Part shown: positions 27,699-35,702 of the stretch, piece by piece
Layout of the letters: each line of letters opens with the position of its first letter
How positions within the stretch are numbered: the first letter of the stretch is position 1
NCBI GenBank assembly: GCA_902778055.1
Contig: CACYWL010000005.1
Coordinates: forward strand, 1-64,000
Direction of reading: 5' to 3'
DNA length: 64,000 bases
Source: an uncultured Eubacteriales bacterium
GTDB lineage: Bacteria; Bacillota; Clostridia; Christensenellales; Aristaeellaceae
Made by a program: the position numbers and the translations under genes
Notes under the pieces: generated by a model
What the model saw: only the letters and a program-made list of their open reading frames with translations
Told to the model about the DNA's origin: nothing
Databases searched by the model: none

Positions 27699-29081
27699 TT
27701 ACAGGTGCAGCAGCGCCTTGGCGATGCCGAAGTAGACCAGCAGGCTCAGGGCGTCGACGATCGTCGTGATGAAGGGGCTGGCCATGACCGCCGGATCGAA
27801 GCCCAGCTTCTTCGCCAGCATGGGCAGGCTGCAGCCCACGATCTTGGCGCAGAGGATGGTGACCGCCATCGTCAGGCACACGACCGCGGCGACCAGCACC
27901 GTGATCTCGCCGTTTCCGAGCAGCAGGCGGTCCACCAGCATGATCTTGCCGAAGCAGAGCACCGCCAGGGCGATGCCGCACAAGACGGCCGTCCGGATTT
28001 CCTTCCAGACGACCTTCGGCAGGTCGCTGAACTCAAGCTCGTTCAGGCTCAGGGCACGGATGATCGTGACCGAGCTCTGGGATCCGGAGTTGCCGCCGGT
28101 GTCCATCAGCATGGGGATGAAGGCCGTCAGGGCCACCTGAGCCGCGAGGGCCTCCTCGAAGCTGGTGATGATCAGCCCGGTAAAGGTGGCGGAGACCATC
28201 AGCAGGGCCAGCCAGGGGATCCGGTGCCGGAACAGATCCCAGGGAGAAGACCTAAGATAGGTCTTGTCGCTGGGCGTCATACCGGCCATGATCTCCATGT
28301 CCTCGGTGGTCTCATCCTCCATGACGTCCATGGCGTCATCGAAGGTGACGATCCCGACCATGCGGTTGTCCCCGTCCACGACGGGGATCGCCAGCAGGTT
28401 GTATTTGCTCATCATCCGGGCCACTTCTTCCTGGTCCGTATGGGTGGTGACGGTGATCAGGTTGCCGCCGGTGTCCATGATGCTGTCGATGGTCTGCATG
28501 TCGCTGGGGGCGAGCAGCAGATCCTTGACCGTGACCGTGCCGATCAGCAGCCGGTTCTTCAGCACGTAGCAGGTGTAGATCGTTTCCTTGTCCACGCCGG
28601 TCCGCCGGATGCGGAGAATCGCGTCCCCGACCGTCATGTTCGGATTCAGGCTGACGTACTCCGTCGTCATGACCGACCCGGCCGAGTTCTCCGGATACTG
28701 CAGGATCTCGTTGATCTCCTTGCGCATCTGGGGATCGCTCTGGGCCAGAATCCTCTGCACCACGTTGGCGGGCATCTCCTCAACGATGTCCACCGCGTCG
28801 TCCACGTACAGCTCGTCCATGACCTGCTTCAGCTCGCTGTCGCTGATGCCGCGGATCAGGGTTTCCTGCTCCTCCGGCTCCATCTCGACAAAGCTCTCCG
28901 CGGCCAGCTCCTTGGGGAGCAGCCGGAAAAGCAGGGGCAGCTGTTCCGGGTTCAACCCGGTGAAAACCGCGGCGATATCCGCGGGATTCATCGTGATCAG
29001 AATATCCCGGATCGTGGCGTATTTTTTTTCGGAAAGAAGCGCCTGAAGTGTGGTTTCAACCGTTACATTATGCTCCGCCAT
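27699..29081 (-). CDS. mgtE: Magnesium transporter MgtE
   Basis: Mg2+ channel/transporter of 460 residues. The start MAEHNVTVETTLQ at 29081 is chosen because AAGGAGG lies 8 bases upstream. The cytoplasmic MgtE N domain (about 20-125: DILITMNPADIAAVFTGLNPEQLPLLFRLLP), a CBS-domain pair (about 130-255: VGDAILRIRRTGVD, LLAIPVVDGDNRMVGIVTFDDAMDVM), the connecting helix and five membrane helices (about 285-455) are complete. The pore signature LMDTGGNSGSQSSV is present. In known MgtE the CBS and N domains sense cytosolic Mg2+ and close the pore. Transcription starts about 300 bases upstream and the leader is structured (see 29273-29345), suggesting additional RNA-level control. Confidence 0.95.
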   Translation of the reverse strand: MAEHNVTVETTLQALLSEKKYATIRDILITMNPADIAAVFTGLNPEQLPLLFRLLPKELAAESFVEMEPEEQETLIRGISDSELKQVMDELYVDDAVDIVEEMPANVVQRILAQSDPQMRKEINEILQYPENSAGSVMTTEYVSLNPNMTVGDAILRIRRTGVDKETIYTCYVLKNRLLIGTVTVKDLLLAPSDMQTIDSIMDTGGNLITVTTHTDQEEVARMMSKYNLLAIPVVDGDNRMVGIVTFDDAMDVMEDETTEDMEIMAGMTPSDKTYLRSSPWDLFRHRIPWLALLMVSATFTGLIITSFEEALAAQVALTAFIPMLMDTGGNSGSQSSVTIIRALSLNELEFSDLPKVVWKEIRTAVLCGIALAVLCFGKIMLVDRLLLGNGEITVLVAAVVCLTMAVTILCAKIVGCSLPMLAKKLGFDPAVMASPFITTIVDALSLLVYFGIAKALLHL

Positions 29082-29252
29082 GCATTTTTCCTCCTTCGTC
29101 ATGATGAGGAATCCCTTTCGGGAAACCCTTCGCCACACTCAGCGGTGGCCATGGGTAGCCGGCGCGCGGTCAGGAAACCGTTTTCCGGGAAACGGGCGCG
29201 AAGCAGCGATCCCCTCTCCCGAAGGATGCGGATCATCCCTCAAAAACGGTCA

Positions 29253-29342
29253 TCAAGGCTTTATACAGAACAGGAACGTCATGCCGTTCCGGTTCCGCTG
29301 TCTTCGCCCAACCGGTACGCCGCCGCTACTCCCAGCGTCCAT
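29253..29342 (-). CDS. Possible leader peptide upstream of mgtE
   Basis: A 29-codon frame starts with ATG 7 bases after AAAGGAGG and encodes MDAGSSGGVPVGRRQRNRNG followed by MTFLFCIKP. A second start 5 bases earlier (29347) opens an overlapping 22-codon frame, MSWTLGVAAAYRLGEDSGTG plus two residues, but its spacing to GGAGG is only 2. I recognise neither peptide. The good ribosome site within a structured leader raises the possibility of translation-coupled attenuation; equally it may be part of the RNA fold only. Confidence 0.35.
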   Translation of the reverse strand: MDAGSSGGVPVGRRQRNRNGMTFLFCIKP

Positions 29343-29345
29343 GAC
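29273..29345 (-). ncRNA. Structured mgtE leader element, unassigned class
   Basis: On the minus strand GTCATG and CATGAC (arms 29340-29345 and 29278-29283) close a three-way junction containing an ACGC/GCGT hairpin (29335-29338 with 29317-29320) and a CCGGTT/AACCGG hairpin (29310-29315 with 29289-29294). An exclusive alternative hairpin, GGAACG with CGTTCC (29285-29290 with 29273-29278), shares bases with both other stems. GGGAGTAGC in the first hairpin recalls the yybP-ykoY aptamer, but the rest of that class is absent. Leader bases 29082-29272 hold further small hairpins, for example CCGTTT/AAACGG near 29179-29196. Confidence 0.45.
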
Positions 29346-29394
29346 ATTCCCTCCTTTGATTTTTCACGTTTCCGAATTCCTTCGGCCAAGGGAT

Positions 29395-29424
29395 ATTATA
29401 CTGTCTTTTCTTCAGAAAAGTCAA
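29395..29424 (-). promoter_or_regulatory. mgtE promoter
   Basis: On the minus strand TTGACT (29419-29424), an 18-base spacer and a perfect TATAAT (29395-29400). Transcription would begin near 29388, about 305 bases before the mgtE start codon. Confidence 0.75.
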
Positions 29425-29477
29425 TCCGTTTTTGGCGCGTTTTTTGCGCTCCGGGGGCCGGAATTCCGGCCGTTTTT

Positions 29478-30223
<746 letters not shown>

Positions 30224-30227
<4 letters not shown>

Positions 30228-30895
30228 CGGACGCCTCCGTAACTGCTCAGTTTTTTCTCGCCCCAGTGCTGCGCCACGGTCAGCAGCGAGCAGAAGGCCA
30301 GGTAGATCAGGGCCACCTCGGTATACAGGGCCAGGGTTTCATAGACCCGGCCGTTGATGACGATGGCCTGCCGGAACATCTCCGTCACGGTGATTGTCGA
30401 GGCCAGGGAGGTCTCCTTCACCATGGAGATGATGCTGTTGAAAAGCGAGGGGAAGGCGGTGCGGAAGGCCTGGGGCAGCACGACCTGGCGCATGATCTGG
30501 AAATAGCTCATGCCCACGCAGTAGCCGGCCTCCATCTGTCCCGCCGGCACGGCCTCCAGGGCGGCGCGCATGGTCTCCGCCAGATAGGCGCCCTCGTTGA
30601 TTCCGAACACGAGGACCACGGTCGGAAAGGCGTTCAGATAGATCCCGACGCTCGGCAGTCCGTAATACACCAGATACAGCTGGACCAGCAGCGGCGTGCA
30701 GCGGACGATCCAGATATAGATCCGGCAAAGCCTCTGCAGGCCCCTGACGTGGGCATACTGAATCATGGCGACCCCCACCGCGATGGTCAGGGCCAGCGCG
30801 AAGGAAAGGACCGTCAGGGGGATCGTCATCGTAAAGAATTTTTCAATCAGCTGCGGGAAGGCGTCCCGCACAATCTGCAGCACCCGTTCGCTCAT
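30224..30895 (-). CDS. Polar amino-acid ABC transporter permease
   Basis: Membrane subunit of 223 residues from the HisM/GlnP family. Five hydrophobic segments are visible, and the EAA loop appears as EAVPAGQMEAGYCVGMSYFQ, followed by MRQVVLPQAFR, the ATPase-docking motif. Upstream YIWIVRCTPLLVQLYLVYYG is the family's conserved RGTPLL-like segment. Only one permease gene is present, so it probably works as a homodimer. It is transcribed after the binding-protein gene, separated by 120 bases that contain a partial hairpin, and coupled to the ATPase gene. Confidence 0.92.
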
Positions 30896-30964
30896 TTTCC
30901 CACCTGTACGTGTGTTTTTCCGCCGCGGAGCGGAGGCTGGAGCGGCCTCCCTTCCGTGAAAAAA

Positions 30965-30989
30965 GGGGGCGGTATGAAACCCGCGCCCC
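30965..30989 (-). terminator. Leaky terminator/stem between binding protein and permease
   Basis: On the minus strand GGGGCGCGG pairs imperfectly with CCGCCCCC around a short loop and is followed by TTTTTTC (30955-30964 region). In such operons an intercistronic hairpin often stabilises the binding-protein mRNA and lowers permease expression. Confidence 0.5.
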
Positions 30990-31015
30990 GAATGACCCCT
31001 CCATCAGCGGCTGAC

Positions 31016-31804
31016 TTATTCCGCAGGATTGGTCAGATCCGCTCCGAAGTACTTGACGCTCAGCTCCGCCAGGCGCCCGTCGTCCCGCATCGCCTGCAGG
31101 GCTTCGTTCACCGCGGCCAGCAGTGTGTCGGTCGACGCGTCCTTGCGGACCGGGAAGGCGTTGATGTCGCCCTCCAGATACTGGGCGATCTTGATCGGCG
31201 CGTCCGGATGCTCCTTCAGATAGTCCTCGATGCTGACCTGGGCGTTGATGGTCGCGTCCACCCGGCCCTGAATCACGAGCTGGATGGTGTCCGCCAGGGT
31301 GTCCACGCCCTGGACCGTCGCGCCGTATTCCTCCGCCATGCCGGCGTAGATGCTGGAGATCGTGTTGGCGGTCTTCTTCCCCTGCAGATCCTCGACCGTC
31401 TTGATGGTCTCATTGTCGTTCTTCACGACGAGCACGCTGGGGGTGTACAGGTAGGGGGTGGAGAAATTGTAGGACTCCGCCCTCTCCTCCGTGTAGCTCA
31501 CGCCGTTGCAGGCGATGTCAAAGCGGCCGCCCTTGACGCCCGCCAGGATCGCGTCCCAGCCGGTCTCCTCGAACTTCGCCTCGACGCCCAGGGCATCGGC
31601 GATGGCCTGGCCGATTTCCACATCGTAGCCGACCAGCTTGTTGCTCTCGTCATGGTAGGTGTAGGGGGCCCAGTCGCCCTCCGTCGCAATGCTGATGTAG
31701 CCTCTCTCCTGAATCTCCTTCAGCAGGTCCCCTTCCGCCAGGGCGAAGGCCGCGGTCAGCACCAGCGTCAGCGCCAGCAGAATCGCAGTCATTTTCTTCA
31801 TCAT
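31016..31804 (-). CDS. Amino-acid ABC transporter substrate-binding protein
   Basis: Secreted binding protein, 262 residues (family 3). The signal peptide KKMTAILLALTLVLTAAFALA ends in an Ala-x-Ala site. There is no lipobox Cys, so unlike most Gram-positive binding proteins it is not predicted to be lipid-anchored. The domain begins with GYISIATEGDWAPYTYHD, continues with VGYDVEIGQAIADALGV, GRFDIACNGVSYTEERA (ligand-binding Arg region) and ends RLAELSVKYFGADLT. Two tandem ATGs (31804, 31801) follow GGAGG at 5 and 8 bases; either may be used. A near-consensus promoter lies at 31925-31953. Ligand is a polar amino acid; which one cannot be read. Confidence 0.92.
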   Translation of the reverse strand: MMKKMTAILLALTLVLTAAFALAEGDLLKEIQERGYISIATEGDWAPYTYHDESNKLVGYDVEIGQAIADALGVEAKFEETGWDAILAGVKGGRFDIACNGVSYTEERAESYNFSTPYLYTPSVLVVKNDNETIKTVEDLQGKKTANTISSIYAGMAEEYGATVQGVDTLADTIQLVIQGRVDATINAQVSIEDYLKEHPDAPIKIAQYLEGDINAFPVRKDASTDTLLAAVNEALQAMRDDGRLAELSVKYFGADLTNPAE

Positions 31805-31924
31805 TCATTCCTCCTGCTCGTATTTTTCCGGATCCCCGGACCATTCATTTTCTCTCAAACCCGGCCCTCCCGGGGCCTCTTTTCTTCCCGGGAAAAAGCC
31901 TCCTCCGTATACCGGATTGAGGGT

Positions 31925-31953
31925 ATCTTAACATCGGCCGGATAGCGTGTCAA
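31925..31953 (-). promoter_or_regulatory. Promoter of the amino-acid ABC operon
   Basis: On the minus strand a perfect TTGACA (31948-31953), 17-base spacer and TAAGAT (31925-31930). Confidence 0.8.
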
Positions 31954-31959
31954 CGGGTT

Positions 31960-31988
31960 TTGGAAAAAAATATTTTATCAAATATAAT
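31960..31988 (+). promoter_or_regulatory. Promoter of the ABC exporter operon
   Basis: TTGGAA (31960-31965), 17-base spacer and perfect TATAAT (31983-31988). It is back to back with the importer promoter; the two -35 elements are only 6 bases apart, so binding at one may interfere with the other. Because this -10 lies after the ATG at 31960, translation from that ATG is excluded. Confidence 0.6.
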
Positions 31989-32088
31989 TTGTGCTGAGCC
32001 TTTTCCTTCGCGGGTTTTTATGATAGAATGGGAAGGCTTGCGAGACAAGGATGAAAGCAGGACACTCAGGATTGCGGAGTCGTATTGT

Positions 32089-33819
32089 ATGAAGAAGCTG
32101 GCCGTCTGGATGTCGCCCTACCGGAAGGAATGTATTCTGGGTCCTCTGTTCAAGCTGCTGGAGGCCCTTTTTGAGCTGATCGTTCCCCTGATCATCGCGC
32201 AGCTGGTGGATCAGGCGATCCCCTCCGGGGAGGCCGGGCCCGTGGTGCGCTGCGGCCTGCTGCTGGCGCTGCTGGCCCTGATCGGCCTTGCCGCCTCCGT
32301 CACGGCCCAGTTCTTTGCCGCGAAGGCCGCCATCGGGTTTTCGACGGCCCTGCGGCACGCGGTCTTTTCCCATATTCATACCCTGTCCTACGCGGATCTG
32401 GACCGGCTGGGCTCCGCCACGCTGGTCACCCGCCTGACCGGGGACATCAATCAGGTGCAGACCGGGGTGAACCTGGGCCTGCGCCTGCTGCTGCGCTCCC
32501 CCTTCGTCGTTTTCGGGGCCATGATCATGGCCTTTACCATCGACGCCCGGCTGGCCCTGATCTTCGTCGGGGTCATCGCCGTGCTGTTTGTCATCGTGTT
32601 CGGCATTATTCTGGGGACGATGCCCATGCAGCAGCGGGTGCGGACGGAGACGGATCAGGTGGCCGCCGCCGCGCGGGAGAATCTCTCCGGCGTCCGGGTC
32701 ATCCGGGCCTTCCGCCGGGAGGGAACCGAGACCGAGCGCTTCCGCCGCCTGAACGAGGTGCTGACCCGGGCCCAGCTGCATGTGGGCCGGTTCACCGCCG
32801 CCCTCAATCCCCTGACCTGGGTGGTGCTGAACCTGGCGGTCATCCTGCTGCTCCGCTCCGGCGCCCTCCGGGTGGACGCGGGCACCCTGACCCAGGGGCA
32901 GCTGATCGCGCTGTACAACTATATGAGCCAGATTCTGGTCGAGCTGGTCAAGCTCGCCAACCTGATCGTCACCCTGACCAAATCCGCCGCCTGCGCCCGC
33001 CGCGTCTCGGAGGTGCTGGACATTGAGCCCTCCCAGAAGGACGGGACGAAGGAGCTCACCGCCGCGGATCTGCGCAGCCTGACCTTCCGGGACGTCGGCA
33101 TCGCCTATCACGCCTCCGGTGACGCGGCCCTGGAGCACATCTCCTTCACTGCCCGCCCTGGGGAAACCGTCGGCATCATCGGCGGCACCGGCTCCGGCAA
33201 AACCACCCTCGTGAACCTGATTCCCCGGTTCTATGACCATACCTCCGGCGAGATTCTTTTCGGGGACACGCCGATCCGGGAGCTGAAGCTTTCCTCCCTC
33301 CGCGGCGCCATCGGAGTGGTGCCCCAGCATGCCGCGCTCTTTGAGGGAACGATCCGTTCCAACCTGCTCTGGGGCAATCCGGACGCGTCGGAGGCGGAGC
33401 TCTGGGACGCGCTGGAGACCGCCCAGGCCGCACAGCTCGTGCGGGAGAAGCCCGGCGGGCTGGAGGAGCCCGTGCAGCAGGGCGGCAGAAACTTCTCCGG
33501 CGGCCAGCGCCAGCGCCTGACCATTGCCCGCGCCCTGGTCCGCCGTCCGGCAATCCTGATTCTGGATGACAGCGCCTCCGCCCTGGATTACGCGACGGAC
33601 GCGGCCCTGCGCCGGGCGCTGCGGGAGAGGCCGGATCCTCCCCTGACCTTCATCGTTTCCCAGCGGACGTCCTCCGTCCGCTTCGCGGATCAGATCCTCG
33701 TCCTGGAGGACGGGCTTTGCGTCGGCCTGGGCACCCATGAGGAGCTGCTGACCTCCTGCCCGGTCTACCGGGAGATTCACGCCATTTCCGGCGGAGAGGA
33801 GGCGTCCGTGCATGGCTGA
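32089..33819 (+). CDS. ABC exporter half-transporter with degenerate ATP site
   Basis: Fused membrane-ATPase subunit, 576 residues, of a heterodimeric exporter of the BmrCD/YheIH/TM287-288 kind. The start MKKLAVWMSPYRKE at 32089 is downstream of the promoter. Six membrane helices fill about 15-310. The nucleotide domain has Walker A GGTGSGKTT and signature NFSGGQRQRL. However, Walker B reads LILDDSASALD with Asp where the catalytic Glu should be, and the switch His is replaced by Gln in IVSQRTSSV. These are the classic marks of the non-hydrolysing member of an asymmetric pair. Its end overlaps the partner gene by 8 bases. Confidence 0.92.
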   Translation: MKKLAVWMSPYRKECILGPLFKLLEALFELIVPLIIAQLVDQAIPSGEAGPVVRCGLLLALLALIGLAASVTAQFFAAKAAIGFSTALRHAVFSHIHTLSYADLDRLGSATLVTRLTGDINQVQTGVNLGLRLLLRSPFVVFGAMIMAFTIDARLALIFVGVIAVLFVIVFGIILGTMPMQQRVRTETDQVAAAARENLSGVRVIRAFRREGTETERFRRLNEVLTRAQLHVGRFTAALNPLTWVVLNLAVILLLRSGALRVDAGTLTQGQLIALYNYMSQILVELVKLANLIVTLTKSAACARRVSEVLDIEPSQKDGTKELTAADLRSLTFRDVGIAYHASGDAALEHISFTARPGETVGIIGGTGSGKTTLVNLIPRFYDHTSGEILFGDTPIRELKLSSLRGAIGVVPQHAALFEGTIRSNLLWGNPDASEAELWDALETAQAAQLVREKPGGLEEPVQQGGRNFSGGQRQRLTIARALVRRPAILILDDSASALDYATDAALRRALRERPDPPLTFIVSQRTSSVRFADQILVLEDGLCVGLGTHEELLTSCPVYREIHAISGGEEASVHG

Positions 33820-35569
33820 GAAGAAGAAGCGCGTCTTTGACCGGAAAACAGCCCGCCGGGTGCTGCGGTATATCCGCCCCCAGTCTCCCCTGCTCGGGCT
33901 GAGCCTGTTTTTCAGTCTGCTCTCCGTCGCCCTGACGCTGTATGTTCCGATCCTGATCGGCCGCGCGGTCGACGCGGTGGCCGGCGCGGGCCGGGTGGAT
34001 TTCGCCCGGCTGGGAAAGGAACTTTCCGTCTTCGGCCTCTGCATCGCCGGAAACGCGGCCCTGCAGTGGATCACCGGGGTGCTGAACAACCGCGCCGTCT
34101 TCCGGACGGTGCAGTCCCTGCGGCAGGATGCCTTTGCCCATCTCCATGTTCTGCCCCTGAAGTATCTGGACAAACATTCCTCCGGGGACATTCTGTCCCG
34201 GATGATCGCGGATGTGGATACCTTTGCCGACGGGCTGCTCATGGGCTTTACCCAGCTCTTCACCGGGGCGGTCACGATCCTGGGCACGCTGGTCTTCATG
34301 CTGACCCTGTCCCCCTGGATCACCCTGGCCGTCGTCGTGCTGACGCCGCTGTCCCTCTTCGCGGCCCGGTTCATCGCCTCCCATACCTATGAGATGTTCC
34401 GGCTGCAGTCGAAGACCCGGGGCGAGCAGACCTCCGTGCTGAACGAGGCGGTGGGCGATCTGAAGCTGATCCGGGCCTTCTCCCGCGAGGCGGCGACCGT
34501 CGCCCGCTTTGACGAGGTCAATGCCCGCCTGCAGGACTGCTCCCTGAAGGCCACCTTCTATTCCTCCCTGGTCAACCCCGTGACCCGGTTCGTCAACGCC
34601 CTGGTCTATGCCGCGGTGGCGCTCTCCGGGGCCTTCGCCGTGCTTTCCGGCGGGCTGACCGTCGGCACGCTGACCTCCTTCCTGTCCTATGCCAATCAGT
34701 ACACCAAGCCCTTCAATGAGATTTCCGGCGTCGTGACGGAGCTGGAGAACGCGCTGGCCTGCGCCGGGCGGATCTTCGACCTGATGGACGAGCCGCCCAT
34801 GGTTCCGGATCCGGAGAAGCCCGCGGTGCTCTCCGGGGTGAAGGGGGATTTCGAGCTCAGGAAGGTCTGCTTCTCCTACGATCCGGCCCGGCCGCTGATC
34901 GAAAACCTGTCCCTGCGGGCCAGGCCCGGCCAGCGGATCGCCATCGTCGGCCCCACGGGCTGCGGAAAAACGACCCTGATCAACCTGCTGATGCGCTTCT
35001 ACGACGCGGACCGGGGTGAGATTTTCCTGGACGGGACAGAAACCCGGAGCCTGACCCGCGCCGGCCTGCGGGAACAGATCGGCATGGTGCTGCAGGATAC
35101 CTGGCTTCCGGCGGGCACGGTCCGGGAGATCATCGCCTACTCCCGCCCGGACGCGTCGGAGGAGGAAATCGTGGCGGCCGCGAAGGCGGCCCACGCCCAT
35201 TCCTTTATCCGCCGCCTGCCCCAGGGATATGACACGCCTATCGCCGAGGCGGGGGGCTCCCTCTCCCAGGGGCAGCAGCAGCTGCTCTGCATCGCCCGGG
35301 TCATGCTGGCCCTTCCCCCGGTGCTGATCCTGGATGAGGCCACCTCCTCCATCGACCTGCGGACCGAGCAGCGGATCCAGAAGGCCTTCACCGCCATGAT
35401 GGCGGGCCGCACCTCCTTCGTCGTGGCCCACCGACTGTCCACGATCCGGGAGGCGGACCTGATCCTGGTCATGAACGCGGGCAAGGTCGTCGAGCAGGGC
35501 ACCCACGAGAGCCTGCTGGCCAGAGGCGGGTTCTACGCCGGGCTGTACCGCGCCCAGTTTGAGCAGTAA
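33812..35569 (+). CDS. ABC exporter half-transporter with canonical ATP site
   Basis: Partner subunit of 585 residues. Its N-terminus KKRVFDRKTARRVLRYIRPQ is basic, followed by six membrane helices. The ATPase domain has Walker A GPTGCGKTT, Walker B LILDEATSSID with catalytic Glu, and switch His in FVVAHRLSTI. The signature is LSQGQQQLLCIAR, with Gln replacing the second Gly of LSGGQ, as in TM288-type subunits. Together with the upstream subunit it makes one active and one degenerate site. The start overlaps the upstream stop and is preceded by GGAGGCG. Substrate may be a drug, lipid or peptide; the sequence does not tell. Confidence 0.93.
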   Translation: MAEKKKRVFDRKTARRVLRYIRPQSPLLGLSLFFSLLSVALTLYVPILIGRAVDAVAGAGRVDFARLGKELSVFGLCIAGNAALQWITGVLNNRAVFRTVQSLRQDAFAHLHVLPLKYLDKHSSGDILSRMIADVDTFADGLLMGFTQLFTGAVTILGTLVFMLTLSPWITLAVVVLTPLSLFAARFIASHTYEMFRLQSKTRGEQTSVLNEAVGDLKLIRAFSREAATVARFDEVNARLQDCSLKATFYSSLVNPVTRFVNALVYAAVALSGAFAVLSGGLTVGTLTSFLSYANQYTKPFNEISGVVTELENALACAGRIFDLMDEPPMVPDPEKPAVLSGVKGDFELRKVCFSYDPARPLIENLSLRARPGQRIAIVGPTGCGKTTLINLLMRFYDADRGEIFLDGTETRSLTRAGLREQIGMVLQDTWLPAGTVREIIAYSRPDASEEEIVAAAKAAHAHSFIRRLPQGYDTPIAEAGGSLSQGQQQLLCIARVMLALPPVLILDEATSSIDLRTEQRIQKAFTAMMAGRTSFVVAHRLSTIREADLILVMNAGKVVEQGTHESLLARGGFYAGLYRAQFEQ

Positions 35570-35629
35570 GGGAGCCTGCTGTTTCCTGTTTTCCCGCGGA
35601 AAACAGCATTCCCTTCCATGCGGATCGGA

Positions 35630-35652
35630 GTTCTCCCGCTGTGCGGGAGAAC
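35630..35652. promoter_or_regulatory. Perfect inverted repeat upstream of the GH67 gene
   Basis: GTTCTCCCGC (35630-35639) and GCGGGAGAAC (35643-35652) are perfect inverted arms around a 3-base centre, 50 bases before the GH67 start. No T tract follows on the plus strand, so it may be an operator or a 5' leader hairpin. No clear promoter was seen in 35570-35702. Confidence 0.4.
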
Positions 35653-35702
35653 GGATATCCTCACTGTGAATACTTCCATTAAGGATGAAAGAAGGTTTTC
35701 AG

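Noticed and set aside
29082..29388. M-box (ykoK) Mg2+ riboswitch ahead of mgtE
   Set aside because: The conserved AGGTGAGGCTCC-type core and its loops were not found; only general structure is present. A yybP-ykoY match was also considered because of GGGAGTAGC but the remainder of that aptamer is missing.
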